Below are positions 35,285-48,025 of a DNA stretch of 64,000 nt, in pieces (positions within the stretch are counted from its first letter, which is position 1; every line of letters starts with the position of its first letter). This DNA comes from Theropithecus gelada. Its lineage: Eukaryota > Chordata > Mammalia > Primates > Cercopithecidae. Under the pieces are notes generated by a model. The model saw nothing but the letters and a program-made list of their open reading frames with translations. It did not search any database and was not told the origin of the DNA. Both the position numbers and the translations under genes were made by a program. Where the stretch lies: NCBI RefSeq assembly GCF_003255815.1, contig NC_037673.1, positions 84,731,700-84,795,699 on the forward strand. The letters run 5' to 3'.

Positions 35285-36495
35285 CTGGGTGGTAAAATGT
35301 CTTTGGAATCAAGAAAAGATGGAGTGAAATGCAAAAATAAATTGGGTTTAACAGAAATAGGCAGTTTCATGAAATAGCTAGGCAGCAATAAGAACAAAAC
35401 ACCAATTACAACAAATTCGAAGAGACCAATGCACAAGAAGGAGACATGGTGACATGAGTGAAAAATGGGTTGGCGCAAGTGATGAACAAGGCATCAAAAG
35501 GAACTGGAGAGGGCATGCTATACTACTGAAAGAAAATGCATTAAATGTTGAAATAGAGAACAAAGAAAAAACACAGGACAATACCTAAACTGAGAGAAAG
35601 GCTACAAAGGCACTCAGTAACTGAACTGACGGGAGTACAAGAACAGATCATATAAAACAGGTGAAGGACTGTTATTGAAGTCTGTGCAGCCAAATGGCTT
35701 ATATTAAAAATACTAGATCAGATTTTGCATGCAGTTATGATGTGAGAGGAAACAGCTTTCAAAATTGTTTAATGACCTCCTGATAGGAAGGTTAACAGGA
35801 TTATCACACAGTTCACTGGAGGATGGACAGCAACTCTCAGCATGTTCCTCACTCAACATGTAATTCCAGTATTCTCCTTTATAGGGAGGTGCAATATCAT
35901 TGTGCTACTCAAAAGCCTTAGTTGAAAAGTCAGGATGCTTTTAAATGAGGGAAGTTCAACATAAAAGGGAAATGCGGAAGGGAAGAAAATGGATACTAAA
36001 ACCTGACCTCTTCTAGCATAATTCTGCGCAACTAACTATGGGGGTATCTGGGAAGGCTGAACCTTCTAGAGATTTTAGTTTGCTCTGGTCTCCTCACATC
36101 TGACTGGGCTGCCTGCATCCTAGGTAACTAGTGTGACACTCTTTGCTTCTGACATGTTACCGCTCCTCTGTTCTACTCTCCAACAATTTCTTGTTAAAGT
36201 GGGGAAATATTCTCCACCTTCTCTTCTGTTATGCAGACCACAAAGCAGTACAGCTTTATATTATCAGCGTGCTGTGGAGTCTCTAATGAGAAGGGTCTTT
36301 ACGATAGGTTGGCCTCTGCTAGTTGTGGCATTAGTACCAGCCGAGTGTGGGAGAGTGGTGATGGGGAAGGAAAGAAAGCAGTCCAGACAATACTCTGAGC
36401 AATGCTCATTAGTTGTGGAAGAACAAATCATAGTTTTTCTCTTTGGATCACCCATTATTTTTACCCTGGACTTAGATTCTCTGACTCCTGAGAAA
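35285..36495. other. Unassigned stretch
   Basis: No gene was recognised. The 123-codon open frame at 36133-36504 lacks any family signature. Confidence 0.45.
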
Positions 36496-36900
36496 TTGTA
36501 TTAGGGTAATTAGTGCCAGGTGCTATAACAAAACAACCTTGAAATCATAGTGACTTCACCCACTAAAGGTTTTTCTTCTGGCAGCTTTCCATTCCATGAT
36601 TCTGGAATCCCAATTCTTCCATCTTGTGGTGAAATTATTTTCTAGGGCCTCTGCAGAGTTTTCTGCTGTATCATCTGTATTTAGCTGTCTGGCTAACAAA
36701 GAATGAGGAAGATCACATGACACATTTTGTGGCCATGACTGGATGTGGTGAACATTACTCCCATGACAGGGCCCCAGGCTTAACTGCAAAGGAGACTGGG
36801 AAATGTAGTTTTCCTAAGTGCTCAGGAAGAAAAATGTGATTGGTGAATATTTAGCCAGTCTCTGCCATACTCACGAAGGGACTTTTCCATCCCCAATGTA
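36496..36900 (+). repeat. Old LTR-like repeat, same family as 27838
   Basis: It has 'taattagtgccaggtgctat' at the start, 'gactgggaaatgtagttttc' (36794-36813) and 'agccagtctctgcca' at the end, the same layout as 27838-28255. Family not named. Confidence 0.5.
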
Positions 36901-36954
36901 AATTAACCCTCAGTGGATCTGTCCTCCCAGCCTTTTCTATATATTCAGATATGT

Positions 36955-37080
36955 CTGAATTCATGACCATTATTTAATGTGGAAACTGAGACAGATTAAA
37001 GTATACATAGTTAATAAGTGACAGATCTGAAACATAATTCAAATTTGCCTGAATCTCAAGTTATGTTCTGCCTTCAAATT
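36955..37080 (-). repeat. MIR fragment, antisense
   Basis: 'gtggaaactgagacagatta' with 'ttaataagtgacagatctga' matches antisense MIR. Confidence 0.6.
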
Positions 37081-37439
37081 TTATACTTCAGGGAATGGCA
37101 TCAGGAACAACATCAGATTGGGAGGAAGTTGACTCCTTTGCACCCCTGGAGCCCTCTGAGATATCAGACCTTCAGAGGCATCAAAGGTTTGGTTCAGTTG
37201 TTACTATAATTTAGGGGAGCTAAGGGTACCTCTCCTGACGTTACAGAGGAAACTGAGATTGATATTGTCTTGCAGTGGCAAGGAAGTGAAAATCACTGAG
37301 AAATAGAGAACGCCTCCCCCTCCAAGTCCGATGCAGGAAGATGGCCATGTTAAATGGCCTCAGAAAATATCTACACATCTTTTTCACTTTCTTCAGAACT
37401 CTGAGGAAAAAGTTAAGAGAAGGTCATTGAGAAGGAAAG

Positions 37440-37612
37440 ACAAGATATGGCTTGGATTTTAGCATCATGCTTTCATTGTAGCTTTTCTGTTTTGGCAACT
37501 GCATGAATATGGATGTATTTTTAACCTCACAGAGCCTCAGTTTTCTTATCAGTAAAATGGAGAATGTGAAATGCAAAGTAGTAAGAATTAAATAATTTAT
37601 ACTAGTACTATG
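37440..37612 (+). repeat. MIR, sense
   Basis: 'cctcagttttcttatcagta' and 'aaaatggagaatgtgaaatg' match the MIR core. Confidence 0.7.
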
Positions 37613-37774
37613 CCTAAAAAATCAGAGGCATTGCAACTAAAGGTTTCTCCATTTCTCTTTTTATTAACACTTTTTCTTTCATAAGTGTACCATCAAGGGG
37701 AGGCATGATGGTGAAAAGGCAATTCTCACAGATGCTATGAAGATACATGAGACAAAATGGTAAATAAATAAATA

Positions 37775-38210
37775 AATAATCAGTTTCTTCATTTATCCAT
37801 CCATTCATTCAATAATTAATTCATTCTTTCACACATCTACCAATATATACTCACTACTGACAAAACATCACGGTGGACATTAGAGAAATCTAAAATGGAT
37901 AGCATGACCCTTGCTCTCAAGATCTGTGTCCCCTAGTGGAGGAGCAGGCATATGCAAAAGTCAAGGAAATTACAAGGTGAAATATGATAAATTACATATT
38001 TAAATTAAGTACTGTGGTAGTGCGGAAGAGGGAGACTAGAGCAGAGAATGTGAAAAATTTAAGAGAAGTAGCAGCATTTATGTTGGAACTTGAAGAGTGG
38101 TAATTCTGGGATTTTCTGTTATTAGGAGAAATTTCAGAGCAATAATCTTACTGGCAGGAGGCAAGAGTAAGTCTTTTGAAGCTAGGGTTGCATAGCATGA
38201 ACACCAGTTT
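37775..38210 (-). repeat. L2 3' region, antisense
   Basis: 'ccattcattcaataattaat' followed by 'gacccttgctctcaagatct' and 'gtcccctagtggagga' is the antisense L2 tail pattern. Confidence 0.65.
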
Positions 38211-38384
38211 TCTTAGCATGTTTATTACAGATCAATAAAAATGAGTCAATTTTTAAAGATGTTTTTATTCACAGTCATAAAATTATAAAAATTAAAAAAT
38301 TCTTATAAAACATTTCTTACTTCTTTATACATATTTACCAAAATGTTAATAATAGATACTATTTTAGTTAGTTTGCTTGAGGGC

Positions 38385-38760
38385 CTGTATTCTTTGGCTG
38401 TCATAGCAAAATACTGTAGACTGGGTGGTTTAAATCATGGAAATTTATTTTCTCACAGTTCTGGAGAATAGAAGTCTGAGGTTGGGGTGCCAGCCTGGTC
38501 AGGTTCTGGTGAGGGATCTTTTCCTGGTTTGCAAATGGCCACCTTCTCACTGTGCTCTCGAATGGCAGACAGAAGGCTCTGGTGTCTCATTGTCTTCTCA
38601 TAAGGGCACCAGTCCTACGGGATCAGAGACCTACCTGTATGACCTCATTCAATCTTAATCATCTCCTTAAAGGCCCTATCTCCAAATATAGTCACATGGC
38701 AAGTTAGGGCTTCAACATATGAATGTGGGGTGAGGTGGGAACAATTCAGTCCATAGCAGA
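38385..38760 (-). repeat. MLT1 (MaLR) LTR, antisense
   Basis: 'gtagactgggtggtttaaat' (38415-38434), 'ttctcacagttctggag' and 'ttagggcttcaacatatga' fit an antisense MLT1 LTR ending in 'cagtccatagca'. It is a solo LTR with no internal genes. Confidence 0.8.
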
Positions 38761-40440
38761 GGCTGGTAGGATTCACCCAAGTTGCTTTCTCTGCCTTAGA
38801 AACATAGGTATAATCCCATTTGAGGACAGATCAGAGAGGTAATAGGAGCAGAATGTTTTGCTTTACCCAGTAATGCCTCAGAGTTGTCACAATTAAACAG
38901 TTCAAATGGACAATGTCGGTATAATTTGTATACCGATAAGGCAATATCTATTTGAAATAGTAAACTAATTGACCTATTCTTCCCTTTGAGAGAAACCTTT
39001 GAAGATTCTCATAAGACTAGATATAAATTTCAGAATTTTCATTGCTAGTTTGCTAGAAAATCCACACAAATTTTTACAGGTTGGCCAACATTTTTACAGC
39101 TGTGTTGCTTTTTTTTTTTTTTTTTTTTTTTTGCAGGTAACAGGCATTTTTCAGCCTACACAGTTTAATCATGATTAATATCATGTTCTTCAAAACAAAC
39201 ATATATGGCTTGTAGCAATAAAAATAATCACTCTTAGTTGACTAAGGAGTGTCGAGACATCTAAATGTTTGCTAGAAGTTGAGAGTTAATTTCAAAGAGA
39301 TGCCATCTTTCAAAAGTAAGTACCTATTTGGCAAAACTATTGCCAATAAAATATAATAAGAGGTTCTGATTCTTTTCATGTTTAGTTCACATATCATGAC
39401 TATAATTCTGCTTCATAATTCACATTCAATTCTCACTTTACTTGTTATGTATTTAATACAGCTACATTGTGCTATAAAAAGAGAATTTGGACAGGATATC
39501 TGTTAGTGTTAAACTGCTTGTTTTTGTGTCCCCTCAGTCAGAACCATCCCTGGGGAAATGTTGGCCCTGGGGAAATCACATGGTGTGCTCTTTTTCCTCT
39601 ACTTTGGCATTTTCATGCAACAGAAAGGATGTTCAACAGAACAGCAATGACTCTGGAAAGGGAAAAGAAATCACAGATGGGCCAAGTGCAGTTTAGGAGG
39701 TGTGTGTGGAAGGAGGAGCAGGGCCAAGACAGTCTTTAGCCCATAAGAGACTTTGTTACAATTAGAAAAAAAAAAAAATACCACTTCCCCTGGGTGGACG
39801 CAGGCAATCTCACGCTAGGGTATATGGCTTGGCAAACAGAGTGAAGGCTGGACTTCAGCTCCCATTTGCCCCTTCAGGTGGGCAACTGTCTGCAGTGATT
39901 TGGGTCAGGGCCAAGTTGAAGACTAAATGGAGAGATCAGCTCTGAACAGTACCCACTATTATACCTTGCACATAGTAAGTAGTTGGAAGATGATGAGTGA
40001 ATAATTTAATCGCAATTATATTTGAACAGTACTCAATTCTTTGTAGAAGACAATATTCCAGAATGAGCTTACAAGCCTAGATTCCAAAACTTTTCTATTA
40101 ATATGAAGAAACGCATTTATAAGCAGTGTGGTCAATCTGTAAAATTTCCTCTTGAATAAGATGAATGATAGTCTCAGAGAAAAACGAACAAGAATTTGTG
40201 TTATTTAGTCCATTTTCTGATCCATCCAGGTAAATTTGAAAATGCGATTATCTACGTTTTTGTGTAAAATAAAACGATGCTTCTCTTTATCAAGTCATCA
40301 AGTTGGTTCAACACACTTTTATGCAATGTCTCCTGAGAGAGAGTGCTGTGCAAAATCAGAGGCTGAGATGATGAGCGATGGACCCTTAGCCTTTAGAGAG
40401 TTCCTCTACAACTAAGAGAGGGATTGAAATGTATTCTCAA
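38761..40440. other. Unassigned stretch with T24 tract and small hairpin
   Basis: No gene was recognised. It contains a perfect 8-bp hairpin 'tcggtata'/'tataccga' (38916-38936, 5-nt loop), a T24 run (39109-39132) followed by 'gcaggtaa', and an A-run near 39764-39778. Overlapping open frames at 39467-39739 have no family signature. Confidence 0.5.
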
Positions 40441-40860
40441 GGGACAATACAATGGTTTCTTCTTCAGGTCCAAGACCAGCTGCGTAATTTTTAGGGCTCC
40501 AGTGCAAAATAAGGTGGGTCCTGGCACTGTGCAGAAGTCAATCTCCCCTTCCCGCTGGCTGCTGTCCCTATCCTTGGTGCAAAGGTAACCCCCAGGGGAT
40601 CAGAACCTCTGGGCTGGGCCATGCTCAGCTCCTGGATCTAGGGTAGGCAAGAAGCACTTTCCCAATCCCTCAACAAAGCCCAGGACTCTGTCAGCCCAAG
40701 GGAGAGACAGACATCCACCTACTTACCCTGAGATGCCACAAGCACCAGCATCTCACTCACAGGTCCCATTCCAGGGGAGTCATAACAGATACAATTTTTG
40801 AAGTTGGCCTTAAAGACTCATTTCAACAGTTCTAGAAGGAAAAAAAAAAGGTAATATATA
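40441..40860. other. GC-richer unassigned block
   Basis: This block is noticeably richer in C and G than its surroundings, from 'cagctgcgtaatttttaggg' to an A-rich run at 40841-40850. It may be an old repeat; I cannot name it. No long open frame. Confidence 0.4.
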
Positions 40861-40984
40861 GGCAGAGATTGCTCCCTGAGGGAAAAGTATACATGTCAAA
40901 ATCCAGTCTTGTGTAGGGATTTCTGGTCAACAGAGGGTTCTGCTGATGCAGGGGTGGCTGGAGATAAGTATAGGATGACATTTC

Positions 40985-41110
40985 TTCATTCAGTAATCAT
41001 TTATTAAGTGCTGACTAGGTCTCAGGCCATGTACTAAGTGATGCTGGCATAATGTTAAGCAAAATCAGATGTGTTCTTTACCTTCATGAGTCTTATAAGC
41101 TCATGGAAAA
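40985..41110 (-). repeat. L2 3' end, antisense
   Basis: 'tcatttattaagtgctgact' and 'ctttaccttcatgagtctta' match the antisense L2 tail. Confidence 0.65.
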
Positions 41111-42069
41111 ATTGGGGTCATGTTGGGGAGGTTCTTGAATATCCTTTACATTCAGGGTTTCTCTGTTGACCTGAGAATCCCTCATGCTAGAAACATTTGT
41201 CTTTTGTCAAATGTAGAAGTTGTCAAATGTGGGCAGCTTCCACCACTGCCATCCCTAAATTTAAATTAGTTCTTTTTCTACATTGCATTTATTACTATGT
41301 ATTCCTATTACTCTAATGCTAAAGACTAATACATTTTTAACTTATTTTTTACTCCTTTTCACTGTTTATTTTTAGTAATAGTGAAGACAGGAATATGTTA
41401 CTTAGGTTGACTTTGCCAGAAGGTCACTTGTAGTTTGGTTGGTTGGAATTCAAAGCATATCACCCACTGTTTAACATCACTCATCAGCCCCTAGGAACAT
41501 ATTTAGTCCATATGTACCTGTAATAAGTTCTACCGAATATGACTACCACATGAGAGAATGATTCTAAGGGAAAACCCACCAAAGAAAATTTGAGAAAATA
41601 AAATTTGTGACTTACCAGAAACAGATCTTTCCTGGTGTAACATGTAAGAGTTTTTCTTTGGTCATTTCCCACAACATGTCAGGGCTGCTCTCTAAGGAGA
41701 AGAATGGGAGCTAAGATTAACCCTGAGGTTTGGATGTGGAAGGTATGAAGGACAAAAGTAGAGATATATGAGACAGTAGAGTTGAGGGCAGGTCTGGCTT
41801 GGCATGGGTGAGAAAGAGGGATATAGTAGTGGGTTACTATGGACAACCAGAAGACAGGGGATATCTGAATGATAACAGACATGAAGTCTGAGAAATTGAA
41901 AAGAGAGGCAAAAATTAGGGAGGGGCCAAGTTGTTATTTACCAACTTCATAAGAATTGTGGTAGTGCCAACATTTTGCCCAGCTACTGAAAGTCATCTTG
42001 GAAACTATCAGGTAATAGGAGCAGAAAAGAACAGGATTAGTGAGAAAAAAAAATGAGGCTATGTTATGT
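41111..42069. other. Unassigned stretch
   Basis: No gene or repeat family was recognised. Confidence 0.4.
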
Positions 42070-42190
42070 GGGATATATGATAGAATGTATGCTTCACATG
42101 GATAGAGAACATGTCTTGTTCATTGCTTACTTCCCAGTGCTTAACCCAGTTCTTTGCACTCTGTGGGGGATACATATATGTGTCCGTGTA
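42070..42190 (+). repeat. L2 3' end, sense
   Basis: 'gcttcacatggatagagaac' followed by 'acttcccagtgcttaaccca' is the L2 3' tail. Confidence 0.55.
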
Positions 42191-42324
42191 TTATATAATT
42201 AACAAATAAATGGGAATAGCTTTATAAGTGGAAGTGGAGTTTTAAAAAGTCAAATCCATGGGCTGTTTGATTAAGCTACTCTGATGGTTATAAGTTAAGA
42301 TTCTAGAAGAGTGTGGTTGTCTTG

Positions 42325-42510
42325 AATTCAGGTGCCAACTGTCACCATCTCTGTAATAATGGGCAAGTTTTGGTGTCAGTTTCTTCTTTCCTGAAATGTG
42401 GGCAATTATAGTATTTGCTTCATGGGATAATTGTGAAGATAGGATGAGATAATGCAAAGCATTTTGTGCCTAGCACATAGAGAGTGCTCAGTACATTGTA
42501 GGTGTGATGA
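42325..42510 (+). repeat. MIR, sense
   Basis: 'atgggcaagttttggtgtca', 'catgggataattgtgaagat' and 'tgcctagcacatagagagtg' follow MIR in order. Confidence 0.75.
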
Positions 42511-44289
42511 TGAGGATGGTGACAACTTTGCTATTGAGAGCAGTTGCCAGCTCTACAGATTTCAAGTTTTCCAAAGATAAGACCACACTCTGCCCTTGCC
42601 AAATCTGAAGCAAGAAGAGAGTGATCTCTCTGAGAATCTTCTTTAGCCATCTTGGAAGGGTGTGTGTGGCCCCAAGTCTGGCAGGGACAGAGCTGAGCAG
42701 AGCTGTTCACAGCAAATCTGCGATGATGATCTTCTCATCTGTCTTCTAAGCTGTAGGCGGCTCCTTCTTTGGGAAGCAAGTTATAATCAGAACTTGGAAC
42801 AAGCTACCCTCCAAACAATGCTCTCATTGCCTTTTCTGCCATTTAATTAATGCCAGTCTAATTTTATAGAAAGTATATAAATATGATTTATGCATATTTG
42901 TACCTATATTTTTCTGTGAGGCTTTCCATGAGGTACATAGCCATGTAAATCATATCCTTCTGATAAATACCTTTGGCCTGAATACTTAATGTTATTTTTT
43001 ATAGCCACATTTGGGTAATTTAGCAAATAGAGGGATGGATATTGCTTAACCTGACCTTCAAGATCTCAATGACTCGAACTAAAAGGTGAATCTCTTATTT
43101 TTTTCCAATTATATTTTGCTGGGGGATTTAGGTAGATTTCAGCTGATAGCATTCAAGATCCCTTTTGCTAATGCTTTCTTTCCAGTTCTTGTCAATCTAA
43201 CTCAAGAAACAGACAGCAGTCTATGGGTTGCCACTTGAAGGTTATGAGGACATGATCCATGCATTCTGTTTTTAGCTTCACTTTTAGTGAATATAAAATT
43301 AAGTCAGGCCACGATTTAAATGACCTCAAATCCTAAGTAAGTTTCCTTATAACTTCAGCAAGTTTTAGTAGGGACCAATTGGGTGTAGCGGAGTGACTTT
43401 CCTGAACTTCCCTTTCACTGTATCTGTAAGCATGGGCATCAATGAGCAGATTTTATTAGAAGTAACTTTGAAGAATTGGGAGAAATGCCTTTTCTTTTTA
43501 CCAAACATAGATTTTAAAAATTACACAGAGATAAGCATTGTCAAGTCTCACGAAGTGCAATCATAAGCAGAAGGCTTGAAACCTGTTTTTGCTTAAAACC
43601 TTTATTTGATTTAGTAAAGACAACAGTAATAAATTGTATTCAAAAGCACTTTGATCCCTTTGCAATAGTATTATTACAAAAGCAGGGTCTACACAACATT
43701 TCCCCTTTTTCATTTGGGTCAATTTTCCATAGGCTTCCCAAATCATCTAAGTCTGTGTTTATAATTCCAGAGACAAAGGGTTGTTCAGGCTGCAGTGCCT
43801 GACACTTGAAACTTGGTATTGTTAGGCAATGATTGTAGCACTAATCTTGCATTTATTTTCTTGAAATCTTCTGTGGAAATAACAGGATCCAAGAGATGAA
43901 AATGTAAAAATGTGTCATTAAAACATTTAGTACAAACATACCCATTCTATTTTCCTCTGAAAATTTTCAGATTTATTTAATCTTTTCTCTTTATTCTTTT
44001 TTTCCCCAAAATAGTATTTTAATGTTTGAAATGCTATTAGTCAGTATCTACAGTTGATACTCCATAGGGATGTAAACAGTAATAACAGGGCAGTAAGTTG
44101 AGGTATACATCTTTGGCTAAAACTTTACCATAAGAATAATTCTTGAATGGCTATAACTACATTTGATTTTTTTTGGATGTTACCCTGTCATATAAAATCT
44201 AGTACCTCCTTGATTCTTCCTCATCCTTTTGCCATATTATTGCCCCAGAATAGATTATTTTAAATATTCTCCAAATTCTTTATTTAACA
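42511..44289. other. Unassigned stretch
   Basis: No gene was recognised; short chance open frames only. Confidence 0.4.
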
Positions 44290-44540
44290 AATATATAATC
44301 ATATTTGTGATATACATGACAGAGGATGCATGCAAGTTATAAAGCTGTAATTTTGCTTTTATTTTTCAACAACCCCTCAAGAAGTCAAGGCAAATAGAAG
44401 AATCTATTTTAAATGTGAGGACATTGAGGTGTAGAAATTTAAATGACTGACTTGTTTAGATGGTCAGTGACATGGCAGCTAGAGGAAGTCAGGTCTCCTG
44501 ATCCATATGTGCAAGATTGTCTTTACTACCCTGCACAAAA
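44290..44540 (-). repeat. MIR, antisense
   Basis: 'tttttcaacaacccctcaag', 'atgtgaggacattgaggtgt' and 'gacatggcagctagaggaag' fit antisense MIR. Confidence 0.65.
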
Positions 44541-45614
44541 TGTTAATTGTCAGGCAGACCTCTAAGAGGTAGAGGATTGGCCAATTCTGTGATGAGACAG
44601 CTATAGGGAGCAAAGAATGCTCATTCTCTGAAGTTTATTATGGCATTCCTGGACATCTAGCTCCCTGGATGCTTCCCTGAATTAGTCTTAAGGTGTAATG
44701 GTGATTTCAGGCATGCTAGAATATAGCATCGGAGACCTGGGGAGGTCCAGGTAATGGACCGGAATAGTTGCAGCTATTAAATATCTAGGTCATCCTTTAT
44801 ATAGGGTTGTAATGTACACTCTAGCTTCTGACTTCAGTGCTGACAGAAAGAGGAAAAAATTCCATCCTGGTAAAATGTGTAAGACAGCAGTTTGTCTTTC
44901 CAAAACATTATTAGGTATTATTACAGAATGTGAACACCTTTCATTCCTGACAAACAGGAAATGTATGCTGCACTACTGGTATGTCAATCAGAGTGATAGC
45001 ATCAATTTTATGGTTTTTAATTCATCCCCACCTCCTGCCGAGCCTTTTGCTCATCCCAAATTATGAATCTTAAAAGGTGCGTGATTAAGAAGAAAAAGAA
45101 ATATGTCTCCGCCTGTGTGAACTCCTATGTGAAGAGCTTGGAGCCAGATGTTTAAGAGATTTGTAAAGCAGGTGCTGACCACTCAGGGACTGGACAAGCA
45201 ACTTACTTTTCCTGAAGCTGGGAGTGCCCCTGCATGCTTTCACTGTGGAACTTCACTAGTAGCTCAAGCAGATCTTTTTTAATATGCATTGCCACCTTTG
45301 AATTTGTAAGGAACGGAAAGAAGATAATGTATTTTAAATGCTATATTTGTCATTCCATGATGCTTCAGAATTACGTTTTCAATTTAAGTTTTGAGTGTCT
45401 ATTTCTTTAGCTGTGATGTTTTGTTGCTTTTTGATATATTAAATAAATACAAAGCCAATCCTGGAGCCTAGCTTTGAATGAATCAAAGCAATGTCTCTCA
45501 CAATTCTTTTCTTTCCACCCCTTAATTCTTTTCTTTAACACATAATGAAAATAAAGAGCATTGTCAGTTCAGTATAAAGTGAGACTGTTTAAAAATAAAT
45601 AACGTGTGCTTATG
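44541..45614. other. Unassigned stretch
   Basis: No gene or repeat family was recognised. The 84-codon open frame at 44812-45066 has no recognisable features. Confidence 0.4.
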
Positions 45615-45642
45615 TGGTGTGCGCACACACATACACACACAA
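45615..45642. repeat. Short CA tract with a 12-bp palindrome
   Basis: The perfect palindrome 'gtgtgcgcacac' is followed by 'acatacacacacaa', a stretch of alternating purine and pyrimidine. Confidence 0.85.
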
Positions 45643-46440
45643 TCTACTTCACAACAGGGGGTTTGGGAGCCTGGGGTGTCTGAATCTGTCCTCCCATGCT
45701 CCTCTCTTGTTTCTGGTGAGGAGCCATTTTTCTTGTTTTTCCTATGCAGCTCCACCTGGACTCCATTTGCTGCCACAAATTCTGCAAATATCACACACTT
45801 ACTTAAGATTTAGGAATGTGATCTGATAGTTACTGATTGGAAGGTGAAACAATAATTAACAGTTGATCCAGGTCAATTTTCTCTCCTGATGCTGACTCCT
45901 AAGAGAATATTTCATTATTGACAGACAGTTCTCTATTTGCTGATAGCACATGATGACGTATTTCATCGATCTTTAATAAGAACATTCACTATGTGGTGAC
46001 CTCCATGTTCAAATCACTCTTGGCCATGCCAGCCTTAACCTTAACATATTTAATGCTTGAGTGTTCCGACAAGAGTGCATGGAGCCTTCAAGTAACTCAC
46101 ATGGCATTTTCTTGCACAGAATTTCTCATTCTACTTTTACCACAACTTCTTTATGATTCAGAATTAAAGTATGCTGGTTCTCTTCCATGCAAGACAGCAA
46201 ATATAAAAAAGAAGCAAGAACTCTTCTTTTTCTGGTGCGGCACCAGCATAAAATATTGAGTTTTGAGGGTGATGATAACTAGGTATGTAGAAATGTGGTT
46301 AATCCTGTAAGGCCTGCCTTATTGGGAGTTAATGCACTGAAGAAGAGCTGCCTTTTCCATTTGAGAAGAGAGAAGAGATCAAGGATCCTGTCAAAGGAGT
46401 CTCTCCTATGAATGGTTGGTCACACTCTTCTTATATGCAG
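45643..46440. other. Unassigned stretch
   Basis: No gene was recognised; overlapping open frames of 69-88 codons have no family signature. Confidence 0.4.
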
Positions 46441-46441
46441 T

Positions 46442-46645
46442 GTTAGCATTTCCAAAGTGAATTTACATATTCTATCTCACTTGATTCCTCAGTTAGGTAT
46501 TCTGCAACTGTGTTATGGGCAAGGTAGCTGAAGTTTAAAGATGTTAAACAACTTGCTTAAGGTCACATAGATGGTAAGTGTTGAAACTGGATTTTGAACC
46601 CATGTTTGCTGACTCTAAATTTAATACTTTTTTGTTTTATCCTAT
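46442..46645 (-). repeat. MIR, antisense
   Basis: 'aaacaacttgcttaaggtca' (46546-46565), 'catagatggtaagtgttgaa' and 'ggattttgaacccatgtttg' are clear antisense MIR blocks. Confidence 0.8.
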
Positions 46646-46914
46646 AGTTGCTTACTATTAGTACCACTTATTTGGTACTTATTTGTGTTTAAATTACAAT
46701 TAAATTATTTTATTATGCATTCCTCAATAACATTGACATGTTCTATAATAGGGATTTGCACATGGTGCACACACAAAAAAGTACTTTTGATTAACTAATG
46801 GATTAGCCTGTTTCTTCATTCTCCCTTCATGTGGTATAGCATTTAATAATATCACAAATGTTTACAGCCATTACAAGGACTTGTTAGATTTTGAGAACAT
46901 AAGGTGGTTGTAAT

Positions 46915-47313
46915 GAGCTGAAGGTTTTGTTCCCTCAAAATTCATGTGTTGAAGGCCTAATCCCCAGTGTAGCAGTATTTAAAAATGAGACCTCTAAGGA
47001 TGTAAATTAAGGCTAAATGTGGTCATAAGGGTGGGCTCTGATTTGACAGGATTAATGTCTTTATAAGAAGTACTATCAGAGAGTGGTATCTCTCCCCACT
47101 CCTCACCACACACCCACAGGGGGGAAAAAAAAGCCATATGATGACATACGAAGCCATGGAGACAAGAAAGACTTCTACAAGCCAGGAAGCGAATCATCTA
47201 GAACCTTGAACATGGCCGCCTAACATCCAGAACTGTGAGAAAATAAATTTCTGTTGTTGAAGTCATCCAGTCTGTTGTATTTTGTTATGGTTGCCTTAGC
47301 AGACTAATAAAGT
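46915..47313 (+). repeat. MLT1 (MaLR) LTR, sense
   Basis: 'cctcaaaattcatgtgttga', 'aatccccagtg', 'ctttataagaag' and 'aactgtgagaaaataaattt' (47231-47250) run in MLT1 order to a 'gactaataa' end. Solo LTR; no retroviral genes nearby. Confidence 0.85.
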
Positions 47314-47844
47314 GATTGAAGCTACACCTCATTCAAGCAGCTTGTTTTCCTGTGGAGTGACTGGAGAATAGCCCTGGAGTTATAGGTGAGTTGAATGTAT
47401 ACTCTTCTGCTTTGTCCCTTTGGAATTAAATATCAAGGTGATTATTCCATTGGGGTCAAAATACCATCAAAGTCAAAATGGCAAAGTCAATGTTGTTCAA
47501 AACACTCTATACTTTACAGAATTGCATATAGTAGTACCTGAGTCTGCATGGTCCTGGGGTAAAAGTGAGAATGATGGCAGAAAGCACTTCAAAGAGATGA
47601 GTCTCTGTCTTAAATGAATAGTAGTTTTCCAGAAAAGTGGAAGGAAGTGCATATTCCTCAGAGAGAACAGTTATGTAAAAACAGTTGTGTAAGTGAACAT
47701 GCTAGAACCCTAGATTCTGGAGACTTCAACTTGTTATGGCTAGAGCTCAGGATGTACATAGAGGAGTGGTAGAAGATAAAGTTGAAAACATAAGAGCCAG
47801 TTTTCTAAAAATCACTGTTATGTTTAAAAGTCAGACTTTGTAAC

Positions 47845-48025
47845 ATGGTGGAGGGCTAGGGGAGCTAGGGGAGGGATAGCATTAGGAGAAACATTTAAGG
47901 TAGATGACAGGTTGATGGGTGCAGCAAACCACCTTGCCACATGTATACCTATGTAACAAACCTGCACATTCTGCACATGTATTACAGCACTTAAAGTATA
48001 ATTTTAAAAAGAGTAAATAAAATAA
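47845..48025 (+). mobile_element. L1PA 3' end, strongly 5'-truncated
   Basis: Only the L1 3'UTR is present: 'ggggagggatagcattagga' (47868-47887), 'ttgatgggtgcagcaaacca' and 'gtaacaaacctgcacattct', then an A-rich tail. It resembles an older L1PA (about PA6-PA8) by eye. A target-site duplication is not clear. Confidence 0.85.

Noticed and set aside
35139..35327. Lys/Arg/Gly-rich basic open frame
   Set aside because: It is the translation of a purine tract, not a protein.
36133..36504. 123-codon open frame, plus strand
   Set aside because: No domain or recognisable family, no splice or promoter context, and overlap with an old repeat at its end. Length is within chance for 64 kb.
38916..38936. 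Perfect 8-bp hairpin as a terminator or regulatory stem
   Set aside because: Too short to be meaningful in AT-rich animal DNA, with no supporting context.
39085..39145. T24 followed by GCAG|GTAA, resembling a strong splice acceptor abutting a donor
   Set aside because: No exon-like frame or branch context; a homopolymer next to CAG is likely by chance.
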